Source: an uncultured Hungatella sp. (GTDB taxonomy: Bacteria > Bacillota > Clostridia > Lachnospirales > Lachnospiraceae). Taken from it: a stretch of DNA of 64,000 nucleotides. Each line of letters begins with the position of its first letter. Position 1 is the first letter of the stretch. The stretch is taken from the NCBI GenBank assembly GCA_910579515.1, contig CAJTUV010000006.1:51379-115378 (forward strand). Direction: 5' to 3'. Below the pieces are notes generated by a model, which was not told the DNA's origin, searched no databases, and worked only from the letters and a program-made list of their open reading frames with translations. Below are positions 8,767 to 18,079 of this stretch, piece by piece. The position numbers and the translations under genes are program-made.

Positions 8767-11046
8767 ATGGTACAAGAAACCTTAAAAGAGGTAAAGGAAC
8801 GGGAGCTGAAGGCTCCAGCCTCGTTTACAAGTCCAGAGGAGCTATATCAGGATATGATCAAGACGATTTATCGTTATCATCCGTCAGATGACATTACCCT
8901 GATTGAAAAGGCTTATCGGACAGCCAGAGAATCCCATAAAGAGCAGAAACGAAAATCGGGTGAACCTTATATCATTCACCCTCTTTGTGTTGCCATTATT
9001 CTGGCAAATTTAGAGATGGATAAGGAAACCATTGCAGCAGGCCTTTTGCATGATGTGGTGGAAGATACAGGAATGACTCTGGAGGAGCTGTCAAAAGAGT
9101 TTGGCTCTGAGGTGGCATTTTTAGTAGACGGCGTTACGAAGTTAACTCAGTTGTCCTGGGATAAAGATAAAGTAGAGATTCAGGCAGAAAATTTGCGTAA
9201 AATGTTTTTGGCAATGGCCAAAGATATTCGGGTTATTATCATTAAGCTGGCGGACAGGCTTCACAATATGCGGACTGGTCAATTCTGGAAGCCAGAGAAA
9301 CAGAAGGAGAAGGCAAGAGAGACTCTGGAAATCTATGCGCCCATTGCAGACCGTCTTGGAATTTCCAAGATTAAGATAGAGTTGGACGACTTATCTTTGA
9401 AATTTATAGAGCCACAGATCTATTATGATCTGGTGGAGAAGGTAAATCAGCGAAAAGACTCTCGGGATGCCTTCGTTCAGGAGATTGTAGAAGAAGTGCG
9501 TAACCATATGAAGGAGGCTGGAATAGAGGCCACAGTTGACGGCAGGGCCAAGCATTTTTTCAGCATCTATAAAAAGATGGTGAAGCAGAATAAAACTCTG
9601 GATCAGATTTATGATCTGTCTGCGGTTCGAATCATGGTGGACACAGTGAAGGACTGTTATGGGGCTCTGGGTGTGATTCATGAGATGTATAAGCCCATTC
9701 CGGGGCGTTTTAAGGATTATATTGCCATGCCAAAGCCTAATATGTACCAGTCTCTTCATACGACGCTCATCAGCAGTACAGGACAGCCTTTTGAGATCCA
9801 GATTCGAACGTATGAGATGCATCGGACTGCGGAGTATGGAATCGCAGCTCACTGGAAGTATAAAGAAAGCGGCAGCGGCGTTGCTGCCAACGGCAATGAA
9901 GAGGCCAAGTTAAGCTGGCTTCGACAGATTCTGGAGTGGCAGAGGGATACGGATGATTCCAAAGAATTTCTAAATATGGTCAAGGGAGATTTGGATTTAT
10001 TTTCGGAAAGCGTATACTGCTTTACTCCTTCTGGAGATGTGAAGACTTTGCCAAGCGGTTCCACTACTATTGACTTTGCGTATGCGATTCACAGTGCGGT
10101 AGGCAATAAGCTGGTGGGAGCCAGAGTCAATGGGAAAATGGTAAACATTGACTATGTGATCCAAAACGGAGACCAGATTGAGATTGTCACCTCCCAAAAT
10201 TCCAAGGGTCCCAGCAGGGACTGGCTGGCTCTTGTGAAGAGCACTCAGGCCAAGAATAAGATCAACCAGTGGTTTAAGATGGAATTGAAGGAGGACAACA
10301 TCCTTCGGGGCAAGGAGATGATTGACCGCTATTGCAAATCCAAGGGAATTAATTTTCCAGATCTGAATAAACCGGAATTTATGGAAAAGGTCATGAAACG
10401 GTACGCTCTCAAGGACTGGGATTCGGTTCTTGCCGCCATTGGCCATGGCGGTTTGAAAGAGGGCCAGGTTGTCAACAAAATGCTGGAGGAGCGGCGCAAG
10501 AAGCTGAATAAAGAGGCTACGGACGAAGGGATTTTAAATGGCATTGAGACCATGACGAATAAAATTCCTACGGCTAAGAAGCCTAAAAGCGGGATTGTGG
10601 TCAAAGGAATCCACGATGTGGCGGTCCGGTTTTCCAGATGCTGCAGTCCGGTGCCTGGGGATGAAATTATCGGATTCGTCACCAGAGGAAGAGGAGTGTC
10701 GATTCATCGGACTGATTGTATCAATATTATCAATCTTCCGGAGTCGGAGCGGGTACGCATTATCGACGCGGAATGGCAGGCGCCTGCCGGCGAGGAAAAT
10801 AAGGAGCGGTATTCCACAGAGATTCAGATTTTCGCCAACAATCGGATTGGTATGTTTGTGGACATTTCCAAGGTTTTTACAGAGAAACAGATTGATATCA
10901 CTTCGTTAAATGTAAGGACCAGCAAACAGGGAAAGGCCACGATTGTGATGACGTTTGACATTCATGGAATTGAAGAATTGAATCGTTTGACAGACAAGCT
11001 AAGGCAGATAGAGGGAGTTTTAGACATAGAGAGAACAGCAGGATAA
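8767..11046 (+). CDS. relA: Bifunctional (p)ppGpp synthetase/hydrolase (Rel)
   Basis: Stringent-response enzyme that makes and degrades (p)ppGpp, 759 aa. The domains come in the standard long-RSH order. First is an HD hydrolase (H95-D96 in GLLHDVVEDT), then a synthetase domain, a TGS domain starting near VYCFTPSGD, a helical and CC region (RFSRCCSPVPGDEI) and a C-terminal ACT domain. Both active sites look intact, so this is a Rel-type enzyme. The start is placed at ATG 8767 because AAGGTGA lies at the right distance; the in-frame GTG at 8758 overlaps that ribosome site. It is followed by a metallo-hydrolase and hemZ, a common clostridial arrangement. Confidence 0.95.
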   Translation: MVQETLKEVKERELKAPASFTSPEELYQDMIKTIYRYHPSDDITLIEKAYRTARESHKEQKRKSGEPYIIHPLCVAIILANLEMDKETIAAGLLHDVVEDTGMTLEELSKEFGSEVAFLVDGVTKLTQLSWDKDKVEIQAENLRKMFLAMAKDIRVIIIKLADRLHNMRTGQFWKPEKQKEKARETLEIYAPIADRLGISKIKIELDDLSLKFIEPQIYYDLVEKVNQRKDSRDAFVQEIVEEVRNHMKEAGIEATVDGRAKHFFSIYKKMVKQNKTLDQIYDLSAVRIMVDTVKDCYGALGVIHEMYKPIPGRFKDYIAMPKPNMYQSLHTTLISSTGQPFEIQIRTYEMHRTAEYGIAAHWKYKESGSGVAANGNEEAKLSWLRQILEWQRDTDDSKEFLNMVKGDLDLFSESVYCFTPSGDVKTLPSGSTTIDFAYAIHSAVGNKLVGARVNGKMVNIDYVIQNGDQIEIVTSQNSKGPSRDWLALVKSTQAKNKINQWFKMELKEDNILRGKEMIDRYCKSKGINFPDLNKPEFMEKVMKRYALKDWDSVLAAIGHGGLKEGQVVNKMLEERRKKLNKEATDEGILNGIETMTNKIPTAKKPKSGIVVKGIHDVAVRFSRCCSPVPGDEIIGFVTRGRGVSIHRTDCINIINLPESERVRIIDAEWQAPAGEENKERYSTEIQIFANNRIGMFVDISKVFTEKQIDITSLNVRTSKQGKATIVMTFDIHGIEELNRLTDKLRQIEGVLDIERTAG

Positions 11047-11098
11047 ACTGCATTCTCTCTTTTATATCTTTATGACAAAGGGAAAGTGGAGGAGAAGT

Positions 11099-11770
11099 AT
11101 GGGCAGATTGACAATCAATCCGTGTGTGTTAGGGATGATCAGCACGAACTGTTATCTTGTATATGAAAATCAGGGGGAGCGAAAGGAAGGGGAACTTGTT
11201 TCTGGAGTTATTGTTGATCCAGCAGATAATGGGGCTTATATTTTAAATAAATGCAGGGAGCTGTCTATAAAGCCGGAGGCCGTTTTACTGACTCACGGAC
11301 ATTTTGACCATATGCTGGCAGCAGAGGAAGTAAGACGTGCGTTTCATATTCCGATTTACGCCTGTGAGAAGGAGATGGCTCTTTTGAAGGAGCCGGATTT
11401 GAATTTAAGCAGGATCGGAGGGGAGGATGCGTCTCTGGAGGCTGATAATTGGCTGCGGGACGGACAGGAGCTGGAGCTTCTGGGGAAAAAGTGGAAGGTG
11501 CTTTCTACTCCAGGCCATACAGCAGGGAGCGTGTGTTATTATATTGAAGAGGATCAGGCGCTCTTTAGCGGCGATACTTTGTTCTTCCAATCTGTAGGAA
11601 GAACGGATCTGCCTACAGGCAGTTCATCACAACTTGTGGACTCGGTGGTTCGTATTTTGTTTGCGCTTCCAGAGAAGACAAAAGTGTATCCGGGACATGG
11701 GGAAGGAACGAGCATTGGATATGAGAAAAAGAGAAATCCTCTGGCTGGAAGAGAGCAAAGAAAGTTATGA
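11099..11770 (+). CDS. MBL-fold metallo-hydrolase (glyoxalase II-like)
   Basis: Metallo-beta-lactamase-fold hydrolase, 223 aa. The metal-binding motif THGHFDH has H66, H68, D70 and H71. Further ligands are H in STPGHTAGS and D in FSGDTLF, and a final H lies in YPGHGEGT. The family hydrolyses thioesters such as S-lactoylglutathione or related acyl-thiols; the true substrate is unknown. The start ATG 11099 follows GGAGGAG. Its last bases overlap the start of hemZ (ATGA), so the two are translationally coupled and form an operon with relA. Confidence 0.85.
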   Translation: MGRLTINPCVLGMISTNCYLVYENQGERKEGELVSGVIVDPADNGAYILNKCRELSIKPEAVLLTHGHFDHMLAAEEVRRAFHIPIYACEKEMALLKEPDLNLSRIGGEDASLEADNWLRDGQELELLGKKWKVLSTPGHTAGSVCYYIEEDQALFSGDTLFFQSVGRTDLPTGSSSQLVDSVVRILFALPEKTKVYPGHGEGTSIGYEKKRNPLAGREQRKL

Positions 11771-13284
11771 TTGGGATAAAGTTAAACAATATGGCGTATG
11801 AGCAGGATATTCGGGAGCTTTTGATGGCTTTTTATCCTGGGGAGACATTTGAATACCAGGGAGGAGATCCGTCCCATTCTTCTCAGAAACAGGCAGACGT
11901 AACAGTAGAAGGCTTATTAAGCCAAGATAGAACACGGTTTTCACTTGAGCTGAGTTTTTCTGGCAGCTCTCAATTTTATGGATTTCGAAATCTTCCAGAG
12001 GATATAGAGGAGGAAGCAAGGCAGCTGGAAGAGCCATTGTCTGTGGATTATGACAATCGGTTTGAGACAAAGAATAAAATCAAGCGCAGACTGTATGTAT
12101 TGCTGCTTTTTGCCACGGGGAAAACACTTCCATGGGGGACTCTGACAGGAATTCGTCCTACAAAAATCGCTATGACAAGACTAAGGGAGGGACAGGACAG
12201 GGAGCAGATTTTCGACTATATGAAGAAAACTTACTTTACCAGCGACGAGAAGATTTCTCTTGCCATAGAGATTGCAGAGCGGGAAAAAAAGCTTTTGGAA
12301 TTGATCGGCTGTGAGCAGGGATACAGCCTGTATGTCGGAATACCATTCTGCCCCACCACCTGTCTGTACTGTTCTTTTACATCTTATCCTATAGAAAAAT
12401 GGGAAAAGAAGACAGGGCTTTATCTGGAGGCGTTGTTTCGGGAACTTGACTATGTGGCAGAGGCGAAGAAGGGATGTACATTAGATACCGTCTATATTGG
12501 GGGAGGCACGCCTACCTCTCTTTCGGCTGAGGATTTGGAGTGCCTGTTGAGAAAATTAAAGGATACCTTTGATTTTTCTACGGTTCGTGAATTTACAGTG
12601 GAGGCAGGGAGACCGGACAGCATCACCAGAGAGAAACTCAGGGTTCTGAAAAAATATGGAGTAAGCCGTATCTCTATTAATCCACAAACTATGCAGCAAA
12701 AAACTTTGGATTTGATTGGCCGCCGTCATACTGTGGAAGAGGTGAAGGAAAAATTTATCATGGCCAGGGAGGAAGGATTTGACAATATTAATATGGATTT
12801 GATTCTTGGACTTCCAAAGGAGGAGCTTAAGGAGGTACAGGATACGCTGGAGGCAGTTAAGGCTCTTGGACCGGACAGTTTGACGGTTCATTCTCTGGCG
12901 ATTAAGCGGGCAGCCAGGCTGAATACGATGAAAGAGGTATATAAGGACTTAAAAATTACGAATACCCAGGAGATGATTGATCTGACAGCCAGGTATGCCG
13001 GAGAGCTGGGCATGGAGCCGTATTATTTGTACAGGCAAAAAAATATGGCCGGAAATTTTGAGAATGTAGGATATGCTCTTTTAGGAAAGGCTTGTATTTA
13101 TAATGTGCTAATTATGGAGGAAGTGCAGACCATCATTGGCTGCGGCGCGGGAACCACTACCAAAAGGCTGTTTTTTAAAGAGAATCGGATTGAGCGTGTG
13201 GAAAATGTGAAAGACGTGACTCTCTATATAGAAAAAATCGACGAGATGATTGAACGCAAGAGGGGGATGTTCCAATCTAAATAA
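11767..13284 (+). CDS. hemZ: Oxygen-independent coproporphyrinogen dehydrogenase family radical SAM protein
   Basis: Radical SAM enzyme of the HemN/HemZ group, 505 aa. The cluster motif CX3CX2C is at C195, C199 and C202 (FCPTTCLYCSF), and the SAM-binding GGGTPT follows. An N-terminal region of about 180 residues precedes the radical SAM barrel, as in clostridial HemZ. HemZ-type proteins are assigned to anaerobic coproporphyrinogen III oxidation, but clostridial members without a complete heme pathway may do other heme-related chemistry. No other heme gene is nearby. It overlaps the preceding gene by 4 bp. Confidence 0.85.
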   Translation: MIGIKLNNMAYEQDIRELLMAFYPGETFEYQGGDPSHSSQKQADVTVEGLLSQDRTRFSLELSFSGSSQFYGFRNLPEDIEEEARQLEEPLSVDYDNRFETKNKIKRRLYVLLLFATGKTLPWGTLTGIRPTKIAMTRLREGQDREQIFDYMKKTYFTSDEKISLAIEIAEREKKLLELIGCEQGYSLYVGIPFCPTTCLYCSFTSYPIEKWEKKTGLYLEALFRELDYVAEAKKGCTLDTVYIGGGTPTSLSAEDLECLLRKLKDTFDFSTVREFTVEAGRPDSITREKLRVLKKYGVSRISINPQTMQQKTLDLIGRRHTVEEVKEKFIMAREEGFDNINMDLILGLPKEELKEVQDTLEAVKALGPDSLTVHSLAIKRAARLNTMKEVYKDLKITNTQEMIDLTARYAGELGMEPYYLYRQKNMAGNFENVGYALLGKACIYNVLIMEEVQTIIGCGAGTTTKRLFFKENRIERVENVKDVTLYIEKIDEMIERKRGMFQSK

Positions 13285-13311
13285 TGTAGCAATGTCAGGC
13301 AAGGGTATGAG

Positions 13312-13355
13312 TTTCAGGCAGTTGATAAAGGAATATAGTTATCAACTGCCTGAAA
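13312..13355. repeat. 17-bp perfect inverted repeat between convergent genes
   Basis: TTTCAGGCAGTTGATAA (13312-13328) and its exact complement (13339-13355) are separated by 10 nt. It lies between convergent hemZ and the GH105 gene. Neither strand has a T run after the stem, so it is not a textbook terminator. Confidence 0.7.
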
Positions 13356-13380
13356 AAATAAAAGCCAGATAAAGACTTGC

Positions 13381-14517
13381 CTAATCATCCTTTTTTTGTG
13401 CAAACAAGATCTCCACATAAGCCAGAATCAGAGGAGCCACGCCCTTTGCCTCATTTTGGACCACAGGCTCTCTCATATAGTAGTTAAAAGTTCCTTCCCT
13501 CATCTCTTTGTTTCCCAGACCAGCCACCAGGCAGATACCGCCTAGCTGCAGTTCACCGTCTTTTTCGGACAAATATTTCTTACAGATACCGTCAAATGCC
13601 TTTTGGCCATAGGAAAAGTAGGAGGAATTCAAGAGACCTAAACGAACGCTTTTCATTATAGCGTAGGCAAAGATCGCAGAGCCTGAGGTTTCCAGATAAT
13701 TGGGGGTGATGCCGCCTCGGTTCACCACCTGATACCACATGCCGGTTTCCTCTTCCTGATAGGGCAGCATGGAGTCAATCAGTTCCTGATAGATTCTGGA
13801 AAGCTGTGCTTTTTCTTGTGCCATAGACTGGGGCATAATGTCAATGGTATCAACTAAGGCCATGGCGTACCAGCCCAGGGCTCTGAGCCAGAAGTTGGCA
13901 GACAATCCAGTGACCTTATCACACCAGAAAGCGGTTTTGGAATCATCATAAGCATGATAATAGAGCCCGTTTCGGGGATCTCTCATCAGTTGATATACAG
14001 AAAGAAACTGGTTGTAGCTGTCCTGACAATTTTTTCCTTCATTGTAGGCGAGTTCATACTGCATGTAAAAGGGCTGGGCCATGTAGAGGCCGTCGAGCCA
14101 TATTTGGTTAGGGTAAATCAGCTTATGCCAGAAGTTCCCTGTGGAGGTGCGCGGCTGAGTTTTAAGCTGTCCATATACGGTGTCAATGGCTCTGCGGTAT
14201 TTTTCTTTGCTTGTCAGAGTGTACAAATCAAACAAAGTCTTTCCGGCATTGACATTGTCCAGGTTATATTCTTTGGGATCATAGGAAAGGATGGACCCGT
14301 CTTCCTGCACAAAGTAGTCGATAAAGTTGTCAGCGAATTTCAGGTAGTGGGAATCTTTGGTGATGTGATACAATTCCAGGAGGGCTTTGATCATACAGCC
14401 GTCAATGTAGTTCCAGGAAGGTTTCTGGCCCTGATTGATTTTTTCAATATTCCACACAGGAGCCTGAGGACTGCTTTTTTCCAGAAGCTGTTCAATATAG
14501 TGATCCAGTATTTTCAT
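13381..14517 (-). CDS. Glycoside hydrolase family 105/88 (unsaturated uronyl hydrolase)
   Basis: 378-aa (alpha/alpha)6-barrel enzyme like YteR/YesR. These remove unsaturated galacturonyl residues from rhamnogalacturonan oligosaccharides left by pectin lyases. The hallmark IWLDGLYMAQPF puts the catalytic Asp at D142; ETSGSAIFAYA and the aromatic-rich barrel also fit. There is no signal peptide, so it is cytoplasmic and acts on imported oligosaccharides. Reading the minus strand, GAGGTG lies ahead of the start. No pectin transporter or lyase is adjacent, so it is an isolated gene. Family 88 cannot be excluded. Confidence 0.85.
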   Translation of the reverse strand: MKILDHYIEQLLEKSSPQAPVWNIEKINQGQKPSWNYIDGCMIKALLELYHITKDSHYLKFADNFIDYFVQEDGSILSYDPKEYNLDNVNAGKTLFDLYTLTSKEKYRRAIDTVYGQLKTQPRTSTGNFWHKLIYPNQIWLDGLYMAQPFYMQYELAYNEGKNCQDSYNQFLSVYQLMRDPRNGLYYHAYDDSKTAFWCDKVTGLSANFWLRALGWYAMALVDTIDIMPQSMAQEKAQLSRIYQELIDSMLPYQEEETGMWYQVVNRGGITPNYLETSGSAIFAYAIMKSVRLGLLNSSYFSYGQKAFDGICKKYLSEKDGELQLGGICLVAGLGNKEMREGTFNYYMREPVVQNEAKGVAPLILAYVEILFAQKKDD

Positions 14518-14621
14518 AAGCTATTCACCTCGTTTTTTATGATAGGAATATTGTAACATAGATCCAGAAGAAATAAGTGAACAATCTGAAAAAGATTTCC
14601 ACGCTGGATAAAGGGAAATGG

Positions 14622-14650
14622 TTGATATTTAGAAGGTGGAATAGTATAAT
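14622..14650 (+). promoter_or_regulatory. Promoter of hisS-aspS
   Basis: TTGATA (14622-14627), 17 bp, TATAAT (14645-14650). The leader to hisS is about 45 nt, too short for a T-box. Confidence 0.75.
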
Positions 14651-14697
14651 CGTTAGGAAAACAATAGAGCCCTTATGAGGAAATGGAGAATTTATTT

Positions 14698-15966
14698 ATG
14701 GCATTGAAGAAGAAGCCGGTAACCGGCATGAGAGACATTTTGCCTGGGGAAATGGAGATTCGAAATTTTGTAATGAACCAGATTAAAGAGACTTACAAAG
14801 GATTTGGATTTTCCCAGATTGAGACTCCCTGTGTGGAGCATATTGAGAATCTGACCAGCAAACAGGGCGGGGACAATGAAAAGCTGATCTTTAAAATTTT
14901 AAAGCGGGGAGAGAAATTAAATCTTGAGACTGCCCAAGATGAGAAGGACCTGGTGGACAGCGGGCTGCGTTATGATTTGACCGTTCCGCTCGCTCGGTAT
15001 TATTCCAGCAATTTATCTCAGCTTCCAAGCCCTTTTAAGGCTCTTCAAATGGGAAGCGTATGGCGTGCAGACCGCCCGCAGAAAGGACGTTTCCGCCAGT
15101 TTACACAGTGCGACATTGATATTTTGGGAGATGCCAGCAGCATGGCGGAGATTGAGCTGATTCTGGCCACCACCACGGCACTGGGAAAGATATGCCCTAA
15201 CAACGCCTTTACAGTGCGTATCAACGACAGGGGAATTTTGAGAGGAATGGCTCTGCACTGCGGATTTCCTGAGGAATCTTTGGATCAGGTGTTCATTATC
15301 CTGGACAAGATGGACAAGATTGGAAGCGACGGAGTGAAGGCAGAGCTTTTGGAGAGCGGATATGGTGAGCAGGGCGTAGATCAGTACCTGGAGCTGATGA
15401 CAGAAATAAAAAAGGATGCAGAAGGAGTCAGACAGTTAGGACAGATTTTGGAGCAGGTGCTTCCAAAAGAAGTGTCAGAAAATCTGGCCTTTATCATGGA
15501 TACTGTGACCACGGTGGCCGAGACTGATTTCCAGCTGAGCTTTGATCCGACGCTGGTGCGGGGAATGTCCTATTATACAGGTACAATTTTTGAGGTTTCT
15601 ATGGAAGGCTTTGGCGGTTCTGTGGCAGGCGGCGGCCGTTACGATAAGATGATCGGTAAATTCACTGGAGTGGATACACCGGCATGTGGATTCTCTATTG
15701 GATTTGAGAGGATTGTCACAATCCTTTTGGACAGGGGCGAGTGTGTAAAAAGCGAGACAATTAAAAAGGCGTATCTCCTGGAAAAAGGGCTGGACTCTGA
15801 CAGGCTTTGCGAGATTATGAAGCAGGCTATGGCGGAGCGAAAAAGCGGGGTACAGGTTTTAGTGTCCCAGATGAATAAAAATAAAAAATTCCAAAAAGAA
15901 CAACTGGGTAAAGAAGGATATACAGAGTTTGTTGAATTTTACAGAGACGCCCTGAAGGGAAATTAA
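14698..15966 (+). CDS. hisS: Histidyl-tRNA synthetase
   Basis: Class II synthetase charging tRNA-His, 422 aa. The start MALKKKPVTGMRDILP is the usual family N-terminus. Motif 2 region (MGSVWRADRP...GRFRQFTQCDIDI), the histidine-A motif near GMSYYTGTIFE and motif 3 (GFSIGFERI) are all present. The start is placed at ATG 14698, with GGAGA 8 nt upstream. An in-frame ATG at 14683 has its purine stretch too close. The C-terminal anticodon domain looks short and variable, as in many clostridia. aspS follows by 13 bp. Confidence 0.94.
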   Translation: MALKKKPVTGMRDILPGEMEIRNFVMNQIKETYKGFGFSQIETPCVEHIENLTSKQGGDNEKLIFKILKRGEKLNLETAQDEKDLVDSGLRYDLTVPLARYYSSNLSQLPSPFKALQMGSVWRADRPQKGRFRQFTQCDIDILGDASSMAEIELILATTTALGKICPNNAFTVRINDRGILRGMALHCGFPEESLDQVFIILDKMDKIGSDGVKAELLESGYGEQGVDQYLELMTEIKKDAEGVRQLGQILEQVLPKEVSENLAFIMDTVTTVAETDFQLSFDPTLVRGMSYYTGTIFEVSMEGFGGSVAGGGRYDKMIGKFTGVDTPACGFSIGFERIVTILLDRGECVKSETIKKAYLLEKGLDSDRLCEIMKQAMAERKSGVQVLVSQMNKNKKFQKEQLGKEGYTEFVEFYRDALKGN

Positions 15967-15979
15967 AAGGAGAAAAAAG

Positions 15980-17758
15980 ATGGCAGAATCAATGTTGGGA
16001 TTAAAACGTTCTCATCGGTGTACAGAGCTGAATATGGAGAATATTGGTCAGGCTGTAACCGTTATGGGATGGGTGCAAAAAAGCAGAAATAAGGGCGGAA
16101 TTATTTTTGTGGATTTAAGAGACCGCTCTGGAATTTTGCAGATTATATTTGAGGAGAGCGCTTGTGGGGCAGAGTATTTTGCCAAGGCGGAAAAGCTGAG
16201 AAGTGAATTTGTCATTGCCGTAACGGGCAAGGTGGAGAAGAGACAGGGAAGCATCAATGAAAATCTTGTCACCGGCGCTATTGAGGTACGGGCGGAGAGT
16301 TTAAGAATTTTATCAGAGTCTGAGACGCCGCCATTTCCGATTGAGGAAAATTCCAAGACAAAGGAAGAGCTTCGCTTAAAATACCGTTTTTTGGATTTGA
16401 GGAGACCGGATATTCAAAGAAATATGACGTTTCGCAGCAATATTGCGATTCTCACCAGACAATTCCTGGCTGAGGAGGGATTTTTGGAGATCGAGACTCC
16501 TACGTTGATTAAGAGTACGCCAGAGGGAGCCAGAGATTATCTGGTGCCAAGCAGGGTGCATCCAGGATCTTTCTATGCCCTGCCTCAGTCTCCTCAGCTT
16601 TTTAAACAGCTTTTAATGTGCTCTGGATATGACCGCTATTTCCAAATTGCCAGATGCTATCGAGATGAGGATCTGCGCGCGGACAGACAGCCAGAGTTTA
16701 CACAGATTGATATGGAACTTTCGTTTGTGGATGTGGACGAGGTGCTTGACGTTAATGAAAAACTCCTTTATAAATTGTTTAAGGAACTTTTGGGAATGGA
16801 GATTCCTCTTCCGATTCCGCGGATGACCTGGCAGGAGGCAATGGACCGTTTTGGCTCTGATAAGCCGGATATGCGGTTTGGCATGGAGTTAAAAGATGTT
16901 TCTGAGGTGGTAAAAGACTGTGAGTTTGTGGTGTTTAAGAGCGCGCTGGAAAACGGCGGCTCTGTCAGAGGACTAAATGCCCAGGGAAAAGGGAATATGC
17001 CTCGGAAAAAGATCGATGCTCTTGTGGAATATGCCAAGGACTTTGGAGCCAAGGGACTTGCATATCTGGCGATTCAGGAGGATAATTCCTATAAATCTTC
17101 TTTCGCCAAATTTATGACCGAAGAACAGCTTCATGACCTGGCAGAGGCTATGGAAGGAAAGCCTGGAGATCTGCTTTTGTTTGCAGCTGACAAAAATGAA
17201 GTGGTATGGGATGTTCTGGGGAATCTGCGCCTGGAAATAGCCAGACAGTTTGATTTGCAGAAGAAAGGAGAGTTTAAATTCCTCTGGGTGACAGAGTTCC
17301 CGCTTTTAGAGTATTCTGAAGAGCAGGGACGGTTTGTGGCCAAGCATCACCCCTTTACCATGCCTATGGAGGAGGACTGGCATCTGATTGACAGCGACCC
17401 TGGGGCGGTTCGGGCCAAGGCTTATGATATTGTGTTAAATGGCACAGAGCTTGGCGGAGGTTCTGTCCGGATTCATCAAAGCGATATTCAGTCAAAAATG
17501 TTTGAGGTGCTAGGCTTTACGCCGGAAAGGGCCCAGGAGCAGTTTGGATTTTTATTAGAAGCATTTAAGTATGGCGTTCCGCCCCATGCTGGTCTGGCGT
17601 ATGGACTGGACCGTGTGGCTATGCTTATGGTTGGCTCTGACAGCATCAGGGACGTTATCGCCTTCCCGAAAGTAAAGGATGCCTCCTGTCTGATGACAGA
17701 AGCTCCTGCTCCCGTGGAAGATAAGCAGTTAGAGGAACTGGGCATCAAGATTAAGTAA
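15980..17758 (+). CDS. aspS: Aspartyl-tRNA synthetase
   Basis: Class II synthetase, 592 aa, bacterial type. It has an N-terminal OB anticodon-binding domain (TVMGWVQKSRNKGGIIFVDL), the catalytic core with RYRFLDLRRP and FQIARCYRDEDLRADRQPEF, an inserted GAD domain (about residues 285-420) and motif 3 (GLAYGLDRVAML). The GAD insertion separates it from the archaeal type. The ribosome site is AAGGAGAAA. It shares a transcript with hisS, a pairing widespread in Firmicutes. Whether it also charges tRNA-Asn cannot be judged from this window. Confidence 0.95.
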   Translation: MAESMLGLKRSHRCTELNMENIGQAVTVMGWVQKSRNKGGIIFVDLRDRSGILQIIFEESACGAEYFAKAEKLRSEFVIAVTGKVEKRQGSINENLVTGAIEVRAESLRILSESETPPFPIEENSKTKEELRLKYRFLDLRRPDIQRNMTFRSNIAILTRQFLAEEGFLEIETPTLIKSTPEGARDYLVPSRVHPGSFYALPQSPQLFKQLLMCSGYDRYFQIARCYRDEDLRADRQPEFTQIDMELSFVDVDEVLDVNEKLLYKLFKELLGMEIPLPIPRMTWQEAMDRFGSDKPDMRFGMELKDVSEVVKDCEFVVFKSALENGGSVRGLNAQGKGNMPRKKIDALVEYAKDFGAKGLAYLAIQEDNSYKSSFAKFMTEEQLHDLAEAMEGKPGDLLLFAADKNEVVWDVLGNLRLEIARQFDLQKKGEFKFLWVTEFPLLEYSEEQGRFVAKHHPFTMPMEEDWHLIDSDPGAVRAKAYDIVLNGTELGGGSVRIHQSDIQSKMFEVLGFTPERAQEQFGFLLEAFKYGVPPHAGLAYGLDRVAMLMVGSDSIRDVIAFPKVKDASCLMTEAPAPVEDKQLEELGIKIK

Positions 17759-17782
17759 TGGACTTTTAGGACGATTTTACGC

Positions 17783-17819
17783 CAGTATTAAGGCGGTGTC
17801 TTTTAACGCCTTAATACTG
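17783..17819. repeat. 13-bp inverted repeat after aspS
   Basis: CAGTATTAAGGCG (17783-17795) and its exact complement (17807-17819) with an 11-nt loop, 25 bp after aspS. No T run follows. It may act as an RNA 3'-end stabiliser before the terminator further on. Confidence 0.6.
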
Positions 17820-17866
17820 TTGCGTGGAATTGTGGAAGAGCATGTCTGAAAAGGTTTTGTATATTG

Positions 17867-17895
17867 TGGAAGAAGTTTTTCTTCCATCTTTCTTT
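17867..17895 (+). terminator. Terminator of hisS-aspS
   Basis: TGGAAGAA (17867-17874), 4-nt loop, TTCTTCCA (17879-17886), then TCTTTCTTT. The remaining DNA to 18012 is AT-rich with no gene seen. Confidence 0.65.
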
Positions 17896-18012
17896 AAACT
17901 GTGTTATACTCTTTATAACCATTCTTGGTTGTTGAAAATCAGATTTTATCTGTAGTGTTTCAGGAAGATCTTCCTACATTTCCCATTATTTTATTTTAGA
18001 TTCAATTTATAG

Positions 18013-18041
18013 TTGACATTTTGTGAAACGTGTATTATGAT
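18013..18041 (+). promoter_or_regulatory. Promoter of recA
   Basis: TTGACA (18013-18018), 17 bp, TATGAT (18036-18041), followed 11 bp later by a LexA-type palindrome. Confidence 0.7.
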
Positions 18042-18052
18042 AAAGACGATAA

Positions 18053-18064
18053 GAACATTTGTTC
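18053..18064 (+). promoter_or_regulatory. LexA (SOS) box in the recA leader
   Basis: GAACATTTGTTC (18053-18064) has the exact GAAC-N4-GTTC core of the Gram-positive LexA operator. It sits just downstream of the -10 element, where bound LexA would block transcription. This supports SOS control of recA and probably recX. Confidence 0.8.
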
Positions 18065-18079
18065 GGACTGGAGGAGAAT

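Noticed and set aside
14530..14697. T-box leader for hisS
   Set aside because: The leader from the mapped promoter is only about 45 nt and no T-box sequence is present.
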